From the NCBI GenBank assembly GCA_002383325.1, contig DFYJ01000010.1:3153-19058 (forward strand): a DNA stretch of 15,906 bases, in the 5' to 3' direction. This document shows, one piece after another, positions 1 to 8,939 of the stretch. Source of the DNA: Candidatus Aminicenantes bacterium UBA4085. GTDB taxonomy: Bacteria; Acidobacteriota; Aminicenantia; Aminicenantales; UBA4085. Each line of letters opens with the position of its first letter. Within the stretch, counting starts at the first letter, position 1. The notes below the pieces were generated by a model. The model had not been told where the DNA came from. It worked only from the letters and a program-made list of their open reading frames with translations, and did no database searches. Position numbers and translations under genes: made by a program.

Positions 1-293
1 GATTCCTTTCCACCGAGAACATCTCCCTCGACACCCGGCTCCATCTGAGCATCCAGGTTCCCGGCGACCCGGCCCCGCTGAAGATGGACGGCTGGGTGCG
101 CTGGGCCGCTCCCAACATCGGCCAGAGCTTCAAATACCAGCTCGGCGTCCAGTTCGCCCCTTACGGCGACAAGAAGGGCATGAACTACCCGGGGTCCCTG
201 GTCAAGGTCATCGCCTACGAGCAGAAATTCATGGACGATTCGACGGTGATCAAGGACGAGACGGGCGGCAGGGGCTCGACCTTCTCGATCTGA
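1..293 (+). CDS. PilZ-domain protein, C-terminal end (5' truncated)
   Basis: The reading frame is open from base 3 to the TGA at 291-293 and is cut by the left edge, so only about 96 C-terminal residues are seen. They read like the later strands of a PilZ beta-barrel: a FLSTENISLDTRLHLSIQVP stretch, then GWVRW, then YQLGVQF, which fits the usual V-x-W ... GV-x-F ending of PilZ domains. The D-x-S-x-x-G motif that contacts cyclic di-GMP, with its upstream arginines, would lie before the window, so ligand binding cannot be judged. A tail of about 40 residues follows and ends in a Gly/Ser-rich stretch. PilZ proteins are usually cytoplasmic c-di-GMP effectors in motility, adhesion or polysaccharide control. 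The internal ATG at 84 is not the start, because the domain continues upstream of it. Confidence 0.7.
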   Translation, partial: FLSTENISLDTRLHLSIQVPGDPAPLKMDGWVRWAAPNIGQSFKYQLGVQFAPYGDKKGMNYPGSLVKVIAYEQKFMDDSTVIKDETGGRGSTFSI

Positions 294-308
294 AGCGCGG
301 CTTCCAAC

Positions 309-333
309 AGGTTCATTGCCAGATATCGGGGTG
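309..333 (+). repeat. Left arm of a 25-base inverted repeat
   Basis: The core GCCAGATATCGGGGTG (318-333) is the exact reverse complement of 683-698. Including the outer bases, 309-333 matches the complement of 683-707 at 23 of 25 positions. The arms lie 349 bases apart, too far for a simple hairpin terminator, so terminal inverted repeats or two inverted copies of a dispersed repeat are more likely. Confidence 0.75.
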
Positions 334-682
334 CGCGCTTCGGAGTATCGTCCCGGCGGCTTCGGGCGCAACTCGCCTTTTCCCACAAATCTCTTCGGCG
401 CCTGCAGCGCTTCGCAGTCCTCGTCGGAACATCGCTTCGATGGTTCCCGCGAGGGCGGAACTCCGCATTTTTGACCTACCGATCCTGGAGATCGCCCACT
501 CCAACACGATTCCGAAGGATTGTCGCGTGCTCAAACATCCCTCGGCGCCCGTTGGGTGCCCTCAGAGAATTGTGGAAAAAGGCTGCGCCCTCGCGGAGCT
601 TGCGAAGCCCTAGCCGGGACGTTGCCGCAACAGTCCCCGCCAGGGCAATTTCGCCGTTGGCCGATACCCCGCATCGCGCTAT

Positions 683-707
683 CACCCCGATATCTGGCGA
701 TTAACCT
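683..707 (-). repeat. Right arm of a 25-base inverted repeat
   Basis: This is the partner of 309-333, with the core CACCCCGATATCTGGC at 683-698. The only two mismatches with the left arm are in the outer nine bases. No clear target-site duplication is visible outside the pair, so insertion as a mobile element is not shown. Confidence 0.75.
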
Positions 708-721
708 TTAGCGGCGCTCTG

Positions 722-768
722 GCCGTACTCGACAGGACGGCTGCTTCAGGAGTCCTCGCGAGTACGGC
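722..768 (-). terminator. Stem-loop over the glyS stop codon, possible end-of-operon structure
   Basis: GCCGTACTCG (722-731) pairs perfectly with CGAGTACGGC (759-768). A second stem, AGGAC (734-738) with GTCCT (752-756), stacks inside it after a small internal loop, leaving a 13-base apical loop. The structure covers the glyS stop codon at 746-748 and the last glyS codons. On the minus strand no U-run follows the stem, so this is not a classical intrinsic terminator. It could be a U-less terminator or a 3'-end protecting hairpin. Confidence 0.4.
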
Positions 769-2835
769 GCTTGTCCCCTTCCACCACCACTTGGCTGAAG
801 TCGGCCATCGGGTCGAGCAGCTTCTTGATCCCCTGCAGCAGGCCCAGGCGGGCCCGCCGCAGCTTCGGATCCTCGGCCATGACCATGACCTTGTCGAAGA
901 AGGCATCCAGCAGCGGCTGCAGCCGGAAAGCCATCTTCTGGGCCTGGACGAAATCCCCCTTGGCCAGCATGGGGCCGATGTTGTCGCGGACGATGAGGAA
1001 GGCGGCGTGCAGCTCCTTCTCGGCCTTCTCCTGGAGCAGGGCCGCGTTGACCGGGCCGGGCGGCTGGCCGCTGGCGATGTTGTTGATCCGCTTGGCCATC
1101 AGGATGAACGGCTCGAAAGCCTTCCCGGACTGGAGGGCGTCGAGGGCCTTCAGGCGCAGGGCGGCCTGATGGATGTTGTCCACCCCGGCCCCCAGAGCGG
1201 CGTTGATCAGGTCGTAACGGAAGCCCTGCCGCTCGAAGATCGAGCGCAGGCGCCCGGCGAAATACTCGGCCAGCTCCGTCCGGATCTCGGCCGGGGTCTT
1301 CTTCAGCCGGTCGCCGTAGCCCGCGGCGGCCTTGTCCACAAGGCGGGACAGGGACAAGCTGAGCTTGCGCTCCAAGATAATCTTGCAGACGCCCTGGGCG
1401 TTGCGGCGGAGTCCGAACGGATCGCTTGAGCCGGAGGTTGGGATGCCGATGCCGACGACGCCGACGATGGAGTCGATCTTGTCGGCCAGCGACAGCAGGG
1501 CCCCGGCCGGCGAGGCGGGGACCTCGTCCTCAAGGCTCTGCGGCCGGTAGTGCTCGGCCAAGGCCTGGGCCACCGCCTCCGGCAAGCCTTCGGCCCGGGC
1601 GTAGAGGCCGCCCACAACCCCCTGCAGGCCCGGGAATTCCCGGACCATGTCCGTCAGCAGATCGGCCTTGCAGAGCTCGGCCGCGGCCGCGGCGTCCTTG
1701 GCCAGGGCTTTGCAGCCGGCCTTGTCGCAGAGGTAGACGACCAGCTTCTTGAGGCGCTGGGCCTTGTCCTCGTAAGTGCCGAGCTTCTCCTGGAACAGCA
1801 CCGCCTTGAGCCCCGCCGCCTGCTTGCGGAGCGGCGTCTTGCGGTCCTGCTCCCAGAAGAAGCGGGCATCGGCCAGGCGGGCCTTGAGAACCCGCTCGTG
1901 GCCCTTCTGGATAAAGCCCTTGGGATCACCGTCGGTATCGGCCAGGCCGAGGAAGAGAGGCTGCTGCCGGCCGTTCTTGACGACGGAAAAGAGCTTCTGG
2001 CCCTCGCGCATGGCCGTGCTCAGGACCTCCAGCGGCAGGTCGAGGAAGGCTTCAGGGAACGAGCCCATGACCACGAACGGGGCCTCGACGTCCGAAGCCA
2101 GCTTGTCGAGCAGGGCCGGATCAGGATGCAGATGGGCCCCCAGCGGGGCCAGCCGGGCCTCGATCTGAGTCAGGATGGCGGCCTTGCGCTCTTCCTGGTC
2201 CAGGACGACGCCGCGGGCCCGCAGGCCCTCGCTGTATTCGGCGAAGGAAGCGACACGGAAGGGCTCGGGAAAGCGCATCTTGTGGCCGCAGGTCGAGTCC
2301 GAGGCGGTCAAGCCCTCGAACGTGAAAGCCAGGGGCTTGCCGTCCAGGAGGCAGAGCAGGCCCCGCAGGGGCCGGGAGAACTTGAATGTCCCCGTTCCCC
2401 AGCGCATCATCCGCGGGAAAGTCAGCGAGGAGATGATCCGGGCGATGAGGCCGGGCAGGATCTCCGCGGACGGCTTGCCCCGAACGGCGGTTCGGACGCC
2501 GATGTACTCGCCCTTTTCCGTGGTGAAGATCTGGAGATCCTCGACCCGTACTCCCTTGGCCCTGGCGAAACCGGCCGCGGCGGGCGTCGGCGAGCCGTCG
2601 GCGGCATAGGCGTTGGCCTTGGGCGGGCCGGTCACGACCATCTCCCGGTCGGGCTGTCCGGCCGGAATATCGGCCAGGACGACCAGGCGGCGGCAGGTGC
2701 TGTAGAGGCGCAGGCTTGCGGCCGGTATCTGGGCCGCCGGCAGCTCGCGGGCAAACTTGTCCTTCATGTCCTCCACGGCCGAGCGGACATGCGAGGGCGG
2801 CAGCTCTTCGGACAGGATTTCGAGGAGGAATTCCA

Positions 2836-2836
<1 letters not shown>
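746..2836 (-). CDS. glyS: Glycyl-tRNA synthetase beta subunit
   Basis: Glycyl-tRNA synthetase of the bacterial alpha2beta2 type attaches glycine to tRNA-Gly in the cytoplasm; this subunit mainly recognises and binds the tRNA. The 696-residue product has the usual family length. It opens with the EILSEELPP signature, and the middle carries CKADLLTDMVREFPGLQG, matching the conserved beta-subunit core. The C-terminal part (roughly the last 120 residues) is the helical DALR-type anticodon-binding region, with RINNI and FFDKVMVMAED. I chose the ATG at 2834-2836: the frame stays open a further 53 codons upstream, but that stretch lies inside glyQ and is not GlyS-like. The start shares one base with the glyQ stop (TGATG), and GGAAGGGA precedes it, so translation is probably coupled to glyQ. 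It is the last gene of the operon. Confidence 0.96.
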
Positions 2837-3695
<859 letters not shown>

Positions 3696-3699
<4 letters not shown>

Positions 3700-5153
3700 G
3701 CGCTTTTCGGCTTCTCCCACTTGACGACCGGATTGCGGGCCGCGGCCGTCTCGTCCAGACGGCGGACAAAGGAATGATGGGGCGCCGCCTTGAGCAGGCC
3801 GGCGTCGGCCTTGGCTTCCTCGGCGATCTTCTTCATCGTCTCGATAAAGCCGTCCAGGTCGCGCTTGCTCTCGGTCTCGGTCGGCTCGATCATCAGGGCG
3901 CCGTGGACGATGAGCGGGAAGGACATGGTCGGCGGATGGAAGCCGTAGTCGATCAGCCGCTTGGCGATGTCCAGGTTGGTCACTCCGTTGGCGTCCTTCT
4001 GGATCTTGTCGTCGAAAACGACCTCGTGGAGCGAGGGGGCGTCGTAGGGCAGATTGTAGATCCCCTCCAGGCTCTTGCGGATGTAGTTGGCGTTGAGGAC
4101 GGCGATCTCGGCGATCTCGCGCATCCCCTGGTGCCCCAAGGCCAGGATGTAGGTCAGGGCCTTGACCACGACCAGGAAATTGCCGTAGAAGCCGCGGACC
4201 CGGCCGATCGAATCGGGCCGGTTGTGGTCCAGGCCGTACCCGTCGGCCGTCCTGACGACGATCGGGGCCGGCAGGAAGGGCGCCAGCTCCTTGACGACGC
4301 CGACCGGCCCGGAGCCCGGGCCGCCGCCGCCGTGGGGGGTGGAGAAGGTTTTGTGCAGGTTGATGTGGAGAACGTCGGCCCCCATGTCGCCGGGCCGGGC
4401 GATGCCGGTCAGGGCGTTCATGTTGGCTCCGTCCATGTAGAGGAAGCCCCCCTTGGCATGGACGATTTCGGCCGCCCGGCAGATGTTCGACTCGAACACG
4501 CCCAGGGTGTTGGGATTGGTCACCATCAGGGCGGCCACATCCTCGTTCATGCGTCGGGCCAGGTCCTCGATGTCGATCCCGCCGTCGGGATTGGACTTGA
4601 TCTCCTGCACGGCATAGCCGCTCAGGTGGGCGCTGCTGGGGTTGGTGCCGTGGGCGGAGTCCGGGATCAGGACGACCTTGCGGGGGTCGCCGCGCTTGGT
4701 CAGAGCGGCCCGGATCAGCATGATGCCGGTCAGCTCGCCCTGGGCGCCGGCCGAGGGCTGCAGGGTGAAGGCGTCAAAGCCAGCGATCTCGCAGAGATAG
4801 TCCTCCGTCCGCTTGATGACCTCCAGGCAGCCCTGGACGGTGTCATCGGGAGCGTAGGGATGGACCGCGGCGAAGCCGGGCAGGGCGGCGATCTTCTCGT
4901 TGATCTTGGGGTTGTACTTCATGGTGCACGACCCCAGGGGATAGAAGCCCAGATCGACGCAGTAGTTCTGCTGAGAGAGGCGCGTGAAGTGGCGGACCAC
5001 CTCGACCTCGGAGACCTCGGGGAAGCCGTCCAGGCCGTCCCGGACCGGCAGTCCGGACAGGGCCGGGCCGGATTCGGGCACATCCAGGGCCGGCAGGGCG
5101 TAGGCCCGCTTGCCCACGGCGCTGAGTTCGAAGATGAGCGGCTCGCGGATCAT
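3696..5153 (-). CDS. gcvPB: Glycine dehydrogenase (decarboxylating) subunit 2
   Basis: This is the PLP-carrying half of a two-part P-protein. With GcvPA it decarboxylates glycine and passes the aminomethyl group to lipoylated GcvH. The 485-residue product has the normal length. The signatures are NYCVDLGFYPLGSCTMKYNP near residues 63-82, PDSAHGTNPSSAH near 164-176, and the cofactor site NLHKTFSTPHGGGGPGSGP, where Lys268 should form the Schiff base with PLP. I chose the ATG at 5151-5153, which overlaps the gcvPA stop as ATGA. The frame runs about 115 codons farther upstream, but that part is an arginine-rich shadow of gcvPA and not homologous. The split P-protein is typical of many thermophiles, Firmicutes and deep-branching phyla, unlike the single-chain P-protein of enterobacteria. 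Confidence 0.96.
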
Positions 5154-6496
5154 CGCAGCACCTCCTCGAGGGCGGCGGCCAGCCTGTCGATGCAGGCCTT
5201 GGTCTGGACCTCGGTCACGGCCACGAGCAGGGCTTTCTCCGCCCCGGGCTCGAAGCCGCCGAGCGGCAGCCCGCCCAGGATGCCCTTGGCCTTGAGCGCG
5301 GCCGCGACGGCGGCGGCGTCCTTGGGCAGATCCAGGACGAACTCGTTGAAGAAGGAGCCGCTGAAGCGGACCGTGACCCCGGGCAGGCGGGTCAGCGCGT
5401 CTGCGGCGTAACGGGCCTTGTGCACGTTCTGCAGGGCCATTTCGCGCAGGCCCTCCCGGCCGAGCGTCTCCAGGAACATCGTCGCCCGCAGGGCGCACCA
5501 GGCCTGGTTGGAGCAGATGTTGGAGGTGGCCTTCTCGCGCCGGATGTGCTGCTCGCGGGTGGACAGCGTCAGGACGAAGCCGCGCCGGCCGTCCACGTCC
5601 TTGGTCTGGCCGGCGATGCGGCCGGGCAGCTGGCGCATATGCTCCTTGGCGCTGGCCATGAAGCCGAGGTAGGGGCCGCCGAAGGCCGGCGGCAGGCCGA
5701 ACGACTGGGCCTCGCCGCAGGCGATGTCGGCGCCCAGCTTGCCGGGTGCTTCCAGGAGGCCGAGGGACAGGGCTTCAGCCGTGACCGCCGCCAGGAGGCC
5801 CTTGCGGGCATGGACAGCGTCGGCGCAGGCCTTGAGGTCCTCGACAACGCCGAAGAAATTCGGCGACTGGACCAGGAGGCCGGCCACGTCGTCGCCCATC
5901 TTTTCACGCAGCTCGGCCGACTTCAGGCCGCCGCACGAGCCGTAGCCGACTTCCTCGACGACCAGGCCGACGTTGCGGGTGTAGGTCAGGATGGTCTCGC
6001 GGTACTGCGGGTGCAGGGATCGGGCCACCAGGACCCGTTTGCGGCCGGTCAGGCGGTGGATCATCAGGACGGCCTCGGCCGCCGCGTGGGCCCCGTCGTA
6101 GAGCGAGGCGTTGGAGACGTCCAGGCCGGTCAGCTGGCAGATGAGCGTCTGGTATTCGAAGATCGCCTGCAGAGTGCCTTGGGCGACCTCGGGTTGATAG
6201 GGCGTGTAGGGGGTGACGAACTCGGTACGGGAGCTGAGGCTGTCGACGATCGAGGGGATGAAGTGGTCGTAGACCCCGGCCCCCAGGAAAGACAGAAAAT
6301 CGCCGTAGGTGTTCTTGGCCGCGACCGCGGTCATATGCCGGTCGAGCTCGGGCTCGGGCATGGCCGGGGGCAGGTCGAGCAGCTTGGTCAGCCGCACTCC
6401 CTCGGGAATGCAGCCGAACAGCTCGGCCGGCTCCCGGACGCCGACGCGGGCCAGCATCTCCCGCTTGTCGTTATCGCTGAGGGCGATATAGCTCAT
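5150..6496 (-). CDS. gcvPA: Glycine dehydrogenase (decarboxylating) subunit 1
   Basis: This is the N-terminal half of the split P-protein of the glycine cleavage system. It has a PLP-transferase-like fold but no PLP lysine, and forms the active enzyme with GcvPB. The 448-residue product matches the family length. Recognisable stretches are SDNDKREMLARVGV at the N-terminus, FLGAGVYDHFIPSIVDSL near residue 90, TPYTPYQPEVAQGTLQAIFE soon after, SLYDGAHAAAEA in the middle, and FGLPPAFGGPYLGFMA near residues 260-280. The ATG at 6494-6496 follows the gcvH stop by seven bases and has an AGGCGG ribosome-binding site inside that junction. Its stop overlaps the gcvPB start by four bases. Nothing suggests damage or truncation. 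Confidence 0.96.
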   Translation of the reverse strand: MSYIALSDNDKREMLARVGVREPAELFGCIPEGVRLTKLLDLPPAMPEPELDRHMTAVAAKNTYGDFLSFLGAGVYDHFIPSIVDSLSSRTEFVTPYTPYQPEVAQGTLQAIFEYQTLICQLTGLDVSNASLYDGAHAAAEAVLMIHRLTGRKRVLVARSLHPQYRETILTYTRNVGLVVEEVGYGSCGGLKSAELREKMGDDVAGLLVQSPNFFGVVEDLKACADAVHARKGLLAAVTAEALSLGLLEAPGKLGADIACGEAQSFGLPPAFGGPYLGFMASAKEHMRQLPGRIAGQTKDVDGRRGFVLTLSTREQHIRREKATSNICSNQAWCALRATMFLETLGREGLREMALQNVHKARYAADALTRLPGVTVRFSGSFFNEFVLDLPKDAAAVAAALKAKGILGGLPLGGFEPGAEKALLVAVTEVQTKACIDRLAAALEEVLR

Positions 6497-6503
6497 GGCC
6501 GCC

Positions 6504-6890
6504 TCAATGGGCCAGGCCTTCCAGGTACTTCTCGTAATCGGCGGCTTTCATCAGGGCGTTCAGGTTGGCCTTGTCGGCCATCTTGACCTTGATGATCCAG
6601 CCCTTGCCGTGGGGGTCCTGGTTGACGGACTCGGGGGCGTCGCCCAGCCCGGCGTTGGCCTCGACGACCTCGCCCGCGACGGGGGCGAAGACCTCGGAGA
6701 CGGCCTTGACCGACTCGATGGTCCCGATGGTCTGGTGGACGGCCAAGACCTTGCCGATCTCGGGGAGCTCGACGAAGACGACGTCGCCGAGCTGCTTCTG
6801 GGCGAAGTCGCTGATGCCGATCGTGGCCGTGTCGCCGTCGACCGCCACCCACTCGTGATCCTTGGTGAAATAGAAGTTCTGGGGATACAT
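6504..6890 (-). CDS. gcvH: Glycine cleavage system H protein (lipoyl carrier)
   Basis: This small lipoylated carrier shuttles the aminomethyl intermediate from P-protein to T-protein and is reoxidised by the L-protein. The 128 residues form one lipoyl domain. The modified lysine is Lys62 in the GTIESVKAVSEVFAPVAGEV stretch, with the expected glycine and acidic neighbours. The N-terminus YFTKDHEWV and the C-terminal GWIIKVK region are also typical of the family. The start ATG at 6888-6890 has a near-perfect ribosome-binding site (AAGGAGGT on the minus strand, 6896-6903). A 36-base spacer separates it from the gcvT stop, the widest gap in this operon, so GcvH may be translated independently and more strongly than its neighbours. 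Confidence 0.97.
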   Translation of the reverse strand: MYPQNFYFTKDHEWVAVDGDTATIGISDFAQKQLGDVVFVELPEIGKVLAVHQTIGTIESVKAVSEVFAPVAGEVVEANAGLGDAPESVNQDPHGKGWIIKVKMADKANLNALMKAADYEKYLEGLAH

Positions 6891-6895
6891 GCCGG

Positions 6896-6903
6896 ACCTC
6901 CTT
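6896..6903 (-). promoter_or_regulatory. Strong ribosome-binding site of gcvH
   Basis: On the minus strand this reads AAGGAGGT, five bases before the gcvH ATG. It is the strongest Shine-Dalgarno match in the glycine operon and fixes the gcvH start. Confidence 0.75.
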
Positions 6904-6926
6904 GTCAGCTTATTTGAAAAAAACGC

Positions 6927-8015
6927 TCAATAATCGCGCTTGTAGAAAGGCGTCGGGACGACAACCGCTTTGACCTTCTTATCGCGGATGCCGATCTCGA
7001 ACTCGGTCCCGACCGCGGTCTTGGCGATCGGCAGGTAGGTGAAGCCGATGCTCTTCTTGAGCAGCGGCGAGAAGGTGCCCGAGGCGACCTGGCCGTAGGG
7101 CCGGCCGTCGACGAAGACGGGATAGTGCGGCCGGGCGATCCCCCTGTCGACGAGCTCGAACCCGACCCACTTGCGGGTGATGCCCTGCTCGTTCTGCCGG
7201 ACGATCACGTCGCGGCCCAGGAAGTCGCCCTTCTTGAACTTGACGATCCATTTGAAGTCGCATTCGAGCGGCGTGGTGGTGTCGTCGATGTCGTTGCCGT
7301 AGAGGGGCAGCTTGGCTTCCAGGCGCAGCGTGTCGCGGGCGCCCAGGCCGACGGGCTTCAGGCCCAGCGGCTTGCCCTTCTCCATGATCGCGTCCCAGAT
7401 GACGGCCGGGTCGGGATCCAGGGTGTAAACCTCGAAGCCGTCCTCGCCGGTATAACCGGTTCTGGAGATGATGCACTCCTTGCCGGCCACCTTGCCGAAG
7501 GCGAAGGTGAACGAATGCATGGGAGCCAGGGCGACATTGGTCAGCGGCTGCAGGATGGGGATGGCCTGGCGGCCCTGCAGGGCGATCTGGCTGTAGCGGT
7601 CAGAGGCATTGTCCAGGACGATGTTGAAGCTCCCCTTAACCGATTGGACGTAGGCGAAGTCCTTGTCGGTGTTGGCGGCGTTGACAACCAGCAGGTAGAA
7701 CTCGGGATGGACGCAGTAGATCAGCATGTCGTCGACGTAGGTGCCCTGGGCCGTCATCAGGCCGGTGTAGAGGACCATGCCGGGCGAGAGCCGGGCCGTG
7801 TCGTTGGGGGAGATGTGCTGGACGAAGGCCAGGGCGTCCTTGCCCGTGACGTGGATCTCGCCCATGTGGCTGACATCGAACAGGCCGGCGGCATGGCGGC
7901 AGGCCAGGTGCTCCTCGATCAGGCCGGTGTACTCGACGGGCATGTCCCAGCCGCAGAATTCGATCATCTTGGCCCCTAAGGCGCGGTGCTGGGCGTTGAA
8001 TCGGGTCTTTTTCAT
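6927..8015 (-). CDS. gcvT: Glycine cleavage system T protein (aminomethyltransferase)
   Basis: The T-protein takes the aminomethyl group from GcvH, transfers its one-carbon unit to tetrahydrofolate to give 5,10-methylene-THF, and releases ammonia. The 362-residue product has the standard length. The N-terminus has EFCGWDMPVEY and FDVSHMGEI near residues 46-54. The conserved acidic pair in GTYVDDMLIY (Asp95, Asp96) corresponds to the catalytic aspartate region. SRTGYTGEDGFEVY and GARDTLRLEAKLPLYGNDID follow; where many homologues have LEAG, this one has LEAK. The ATG at 8013-8015 has an AAGGAA ribosome-binding site about eight bases upstream. It is the first gene of the operon, with a promoter candidate at 8058-8086. 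Confidence 0.97.
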   Translation of the reverse strand: MKKTRFNAQHRALGAKMIEFCGWDMPVEYTGLIEEHLACRHAAGLFDVSHMGEIHVTGKDALAFVQHISPNDTARLSPGMVLYTGLMTAQGTYVDDMLIYCVHPEFYLLVVNAANTDKDFAYVQSVKGSFNIVLDNASDRYSQIALQGRQAIPILQPLTNVALAPMHSFTFAFGKVAGKECIISRTGYTGEDGFEVYTLDPDPAVIWDAIMEKGKPLGLKPVGLGARDTLRLEAKLPLYGNDIDDTTTPLECDFKWIVKFKKGDFLGRDVIVRQNEQGITRKWVGFELVDRGIARPHYPVFVDGRPYGQVASGTFSPLLKKSIGFTYLPIAKTAVGTEFEIGIRDKKVKAVVVPTPFYKRDY

Positions 8016-8057
8016 GGATGAGTTCCTTTCATCGGAAGTCGGGAAAGGCGAAGCGTA

Positions 8058-8086
8058 AAATTACCATATCCGGGGGGATGGATCAA
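8058..8086 (-). promoter_or_regulatory. Candidate sigma70-type promoter of the gcvT-glyS operon
   Basis: On the minus strand a TTGATC -35 box (8081-8086) is followed, after exactly 17 bases, by a TAATTT -10 box (8058-8063). The start point would fall near 8051, leaving a leader of about 36 bases before the gcvT ATG. That is too short for a glycine riboswitch, and no such fold is visible. The boxes sit in a locally A+T-rich island in an otherwise G+C-rich divergent spacer of 152 bases. Confidence 0.5.
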
Positions 8087-8106
8087 GGCGCGGCGGGCGG
8101 CGCGGG

Positions 8107-8135
8107 TGGATTTCCAGGACGCCAGCGGGTACAAT
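8107..8135 (+). promoter_or_regulatory. Weak promoter candidate for the glycosyltransferase operon
   Basis: A good -10-like TACAAT lies at 8130-8135. The hexamer 17 bases upstream, TGGATT, is only a half match to a -35 box. It is the best site in the spacer pointing toward the + strand genes, and would give a leader of about 25 bases containing GGAAGGAG (8146-8153). Confidence 0.3.
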
Positions 8136-8167
8136 AGCCAGGACCGGAAGGAGCAGAGATCCCGCCC

Positions 8168-8896
8168 ATGAAGTCCGTGTCCGTCGTCTTCCCGACCTAC
8201 AACGAGAAGGACAACATCGGACCGCTCATCCGGGAGGTTTTGCTCCATACTCCCCCAGCCACCGAGGTCATCGTCGTGGACGACGACTCCCCCGACGGGA
8301 CTTGGAAGATCGTCGAGGAGATGCGGGCCACCCTGCCCCGGCTGCGGCTCATCCACCGGACAACCGAGCGAGGCCTGACCTCCGCCCTGCGGGCCGGGAT
8401 CGCCGCGGCCGAGGGGGAGGTCGTGGTCTGGTCGGACTGCGACTTCTCCATGCCGCCGGCCAAGGTCGAGGACCTGCTGGCCGCCATCGCCGGCGGGGCC
8501 GACGCGGCCGTCGGCAGCCGCTTCGTCGAGGGGGGCGGCGTCCGGATCATCCACGGCTCGGGCGACACCCTGATGGCCTACCTGATGAGCCGCATTCTCA
8601 ACGGCTTCATCCGGTGGATCCTGGGCCGCGATTTCCACGACTGGACGTCCGGCTTCATCGCCGCACGCCGGACGGTCCTGCGGAAGGTCCCCCTGCGCGG
8701 CGACTATGGGGAATACTTCATCGACTTGGTCCACCGGGCCCGCAAGCTCGGGTTCAAGGTCGTCGAAAGCCCCTACCTCTGTGTCGAGCGGAGGTCGGGC
8801 ACAGGCAAGACGGGCCAGAAGTTCGGGGATTTCATCCGTAAAGGATGGAAGTACGTCTGGCTGACGGTCAGACTGCGCCTGACCCGGATCCGGTGA
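8168..8896 (+). CDS. Family 2 glycosyltransferase, polyprenyl-phosphate mannosyltransferase-like
   Basis: The 242-residue protein is a GT-A fold enzyme of the DPM1/polyprenyl monophosphomannose synthase type. Such enzymes transfer a sugar from GDP- or UDP-sugar to a polyprenyl phosphate at the inner face of the membrane. The N-terminus has VVFPTYNEKDNI (residues 6-17), then VDDDSPDGT (37-45), the metal-binding D-x-D as SDCD (Asp90, Asp92), VGSRFVEGGG (115-124) and the acceptor-side DWTSGF (158-163). No C-terminal membrane helices follow, so it is the short soluble or peripheral form. The start ATG at 8168 has GGAAGGAG 14 bases upstream, a slightly long spacing. It is the first of three co-directional genes ending in a sugar aminotransferase, so the substrate may be an amino or deoxy sugar. 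Mannose itself is not proven. Confidence 0.85.
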   Translation: MKSVSVVFPTYNEKDNIGPLIREVLLHTPPATEVIVVDDDSPDGTWKIVEEMRATLPRLRLIHRTTERGLTSALRAGIAAAEGEVVVWSDCDFSMPPAKVEDLLAAIAGGADAAVGSRFVEGGGVRIIHGSGDTLMAYLMSRILNGFIRWILGRDFHDWTSGFIAARRTVLRKVPLRGDYGEYFIDLVHRARKLGFKVVESPYLCVERRSGTGKTGQKFGDFIRKGWKYVWLTVRLRLTRIR

Positions 8897-8924
8897 AGCC
8901 GGCCGGGGACGGCGAGGAAGAGAG

Positions 8925-8936
8925 AAGGAGGAGGAG
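8925..8936 (+). promoter_or_regulatory. Ribosome-binding site that sets the GTG start of the cupin gene
   Basis: AAGGAGGAGGAG lies just before the GTG at 8940-8942 and gives an excellent Shine-Dalgarno match. No ATG is available nearby, so this site decides the start. Confidence 0.65.
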
Positions 8937-8939
8937 CCC

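Larger units (their letters stand above)
294..745. other. Gene-free interval of about 450 bases carrying an inverted-repeat element
   Basis: No open frame here looks like a real protein: the longest are about 60-77 codons, overlap one another on both strands and show no recognisable domain. What stands out is an inverted pair of 25-base sequences bounding bases 309-707. Inside them are weaker mirrored similarities, for example a GGGCGCA...CCTTTTCCCACAA-type stretch at 364-394 that resembles the complement of 564-590. The interval lies between the convergent ends of the PilZ gene and glyS. I read it as a degenerate dispersed repeat or small non-autonomous element, not a gene. No tRNA or rRNA is seen. 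Confidence 0.5.

Noticed and set aside
313..711. Several open frames of 60-77 codons on both strands in the gap before glyS
   Set aside because: They overlap each other, lack ribosome-binding sites and domains, and fall within the inverted-repeat interval. The frames come from repeat sequence.
3774..5411. Long + strand open frame opposite gcvPB (545 codons)
   Set aside because: It is a shadow of gcvPB and the end of gcvPA: Val/Gly/Asp-rich and without motifs.
5420..6586. Long + strand open frame opposite gcvPA (388 codons)
   Set aside because: It is an antisense shadow produced by codon bias; the sense gene has full family signatures.
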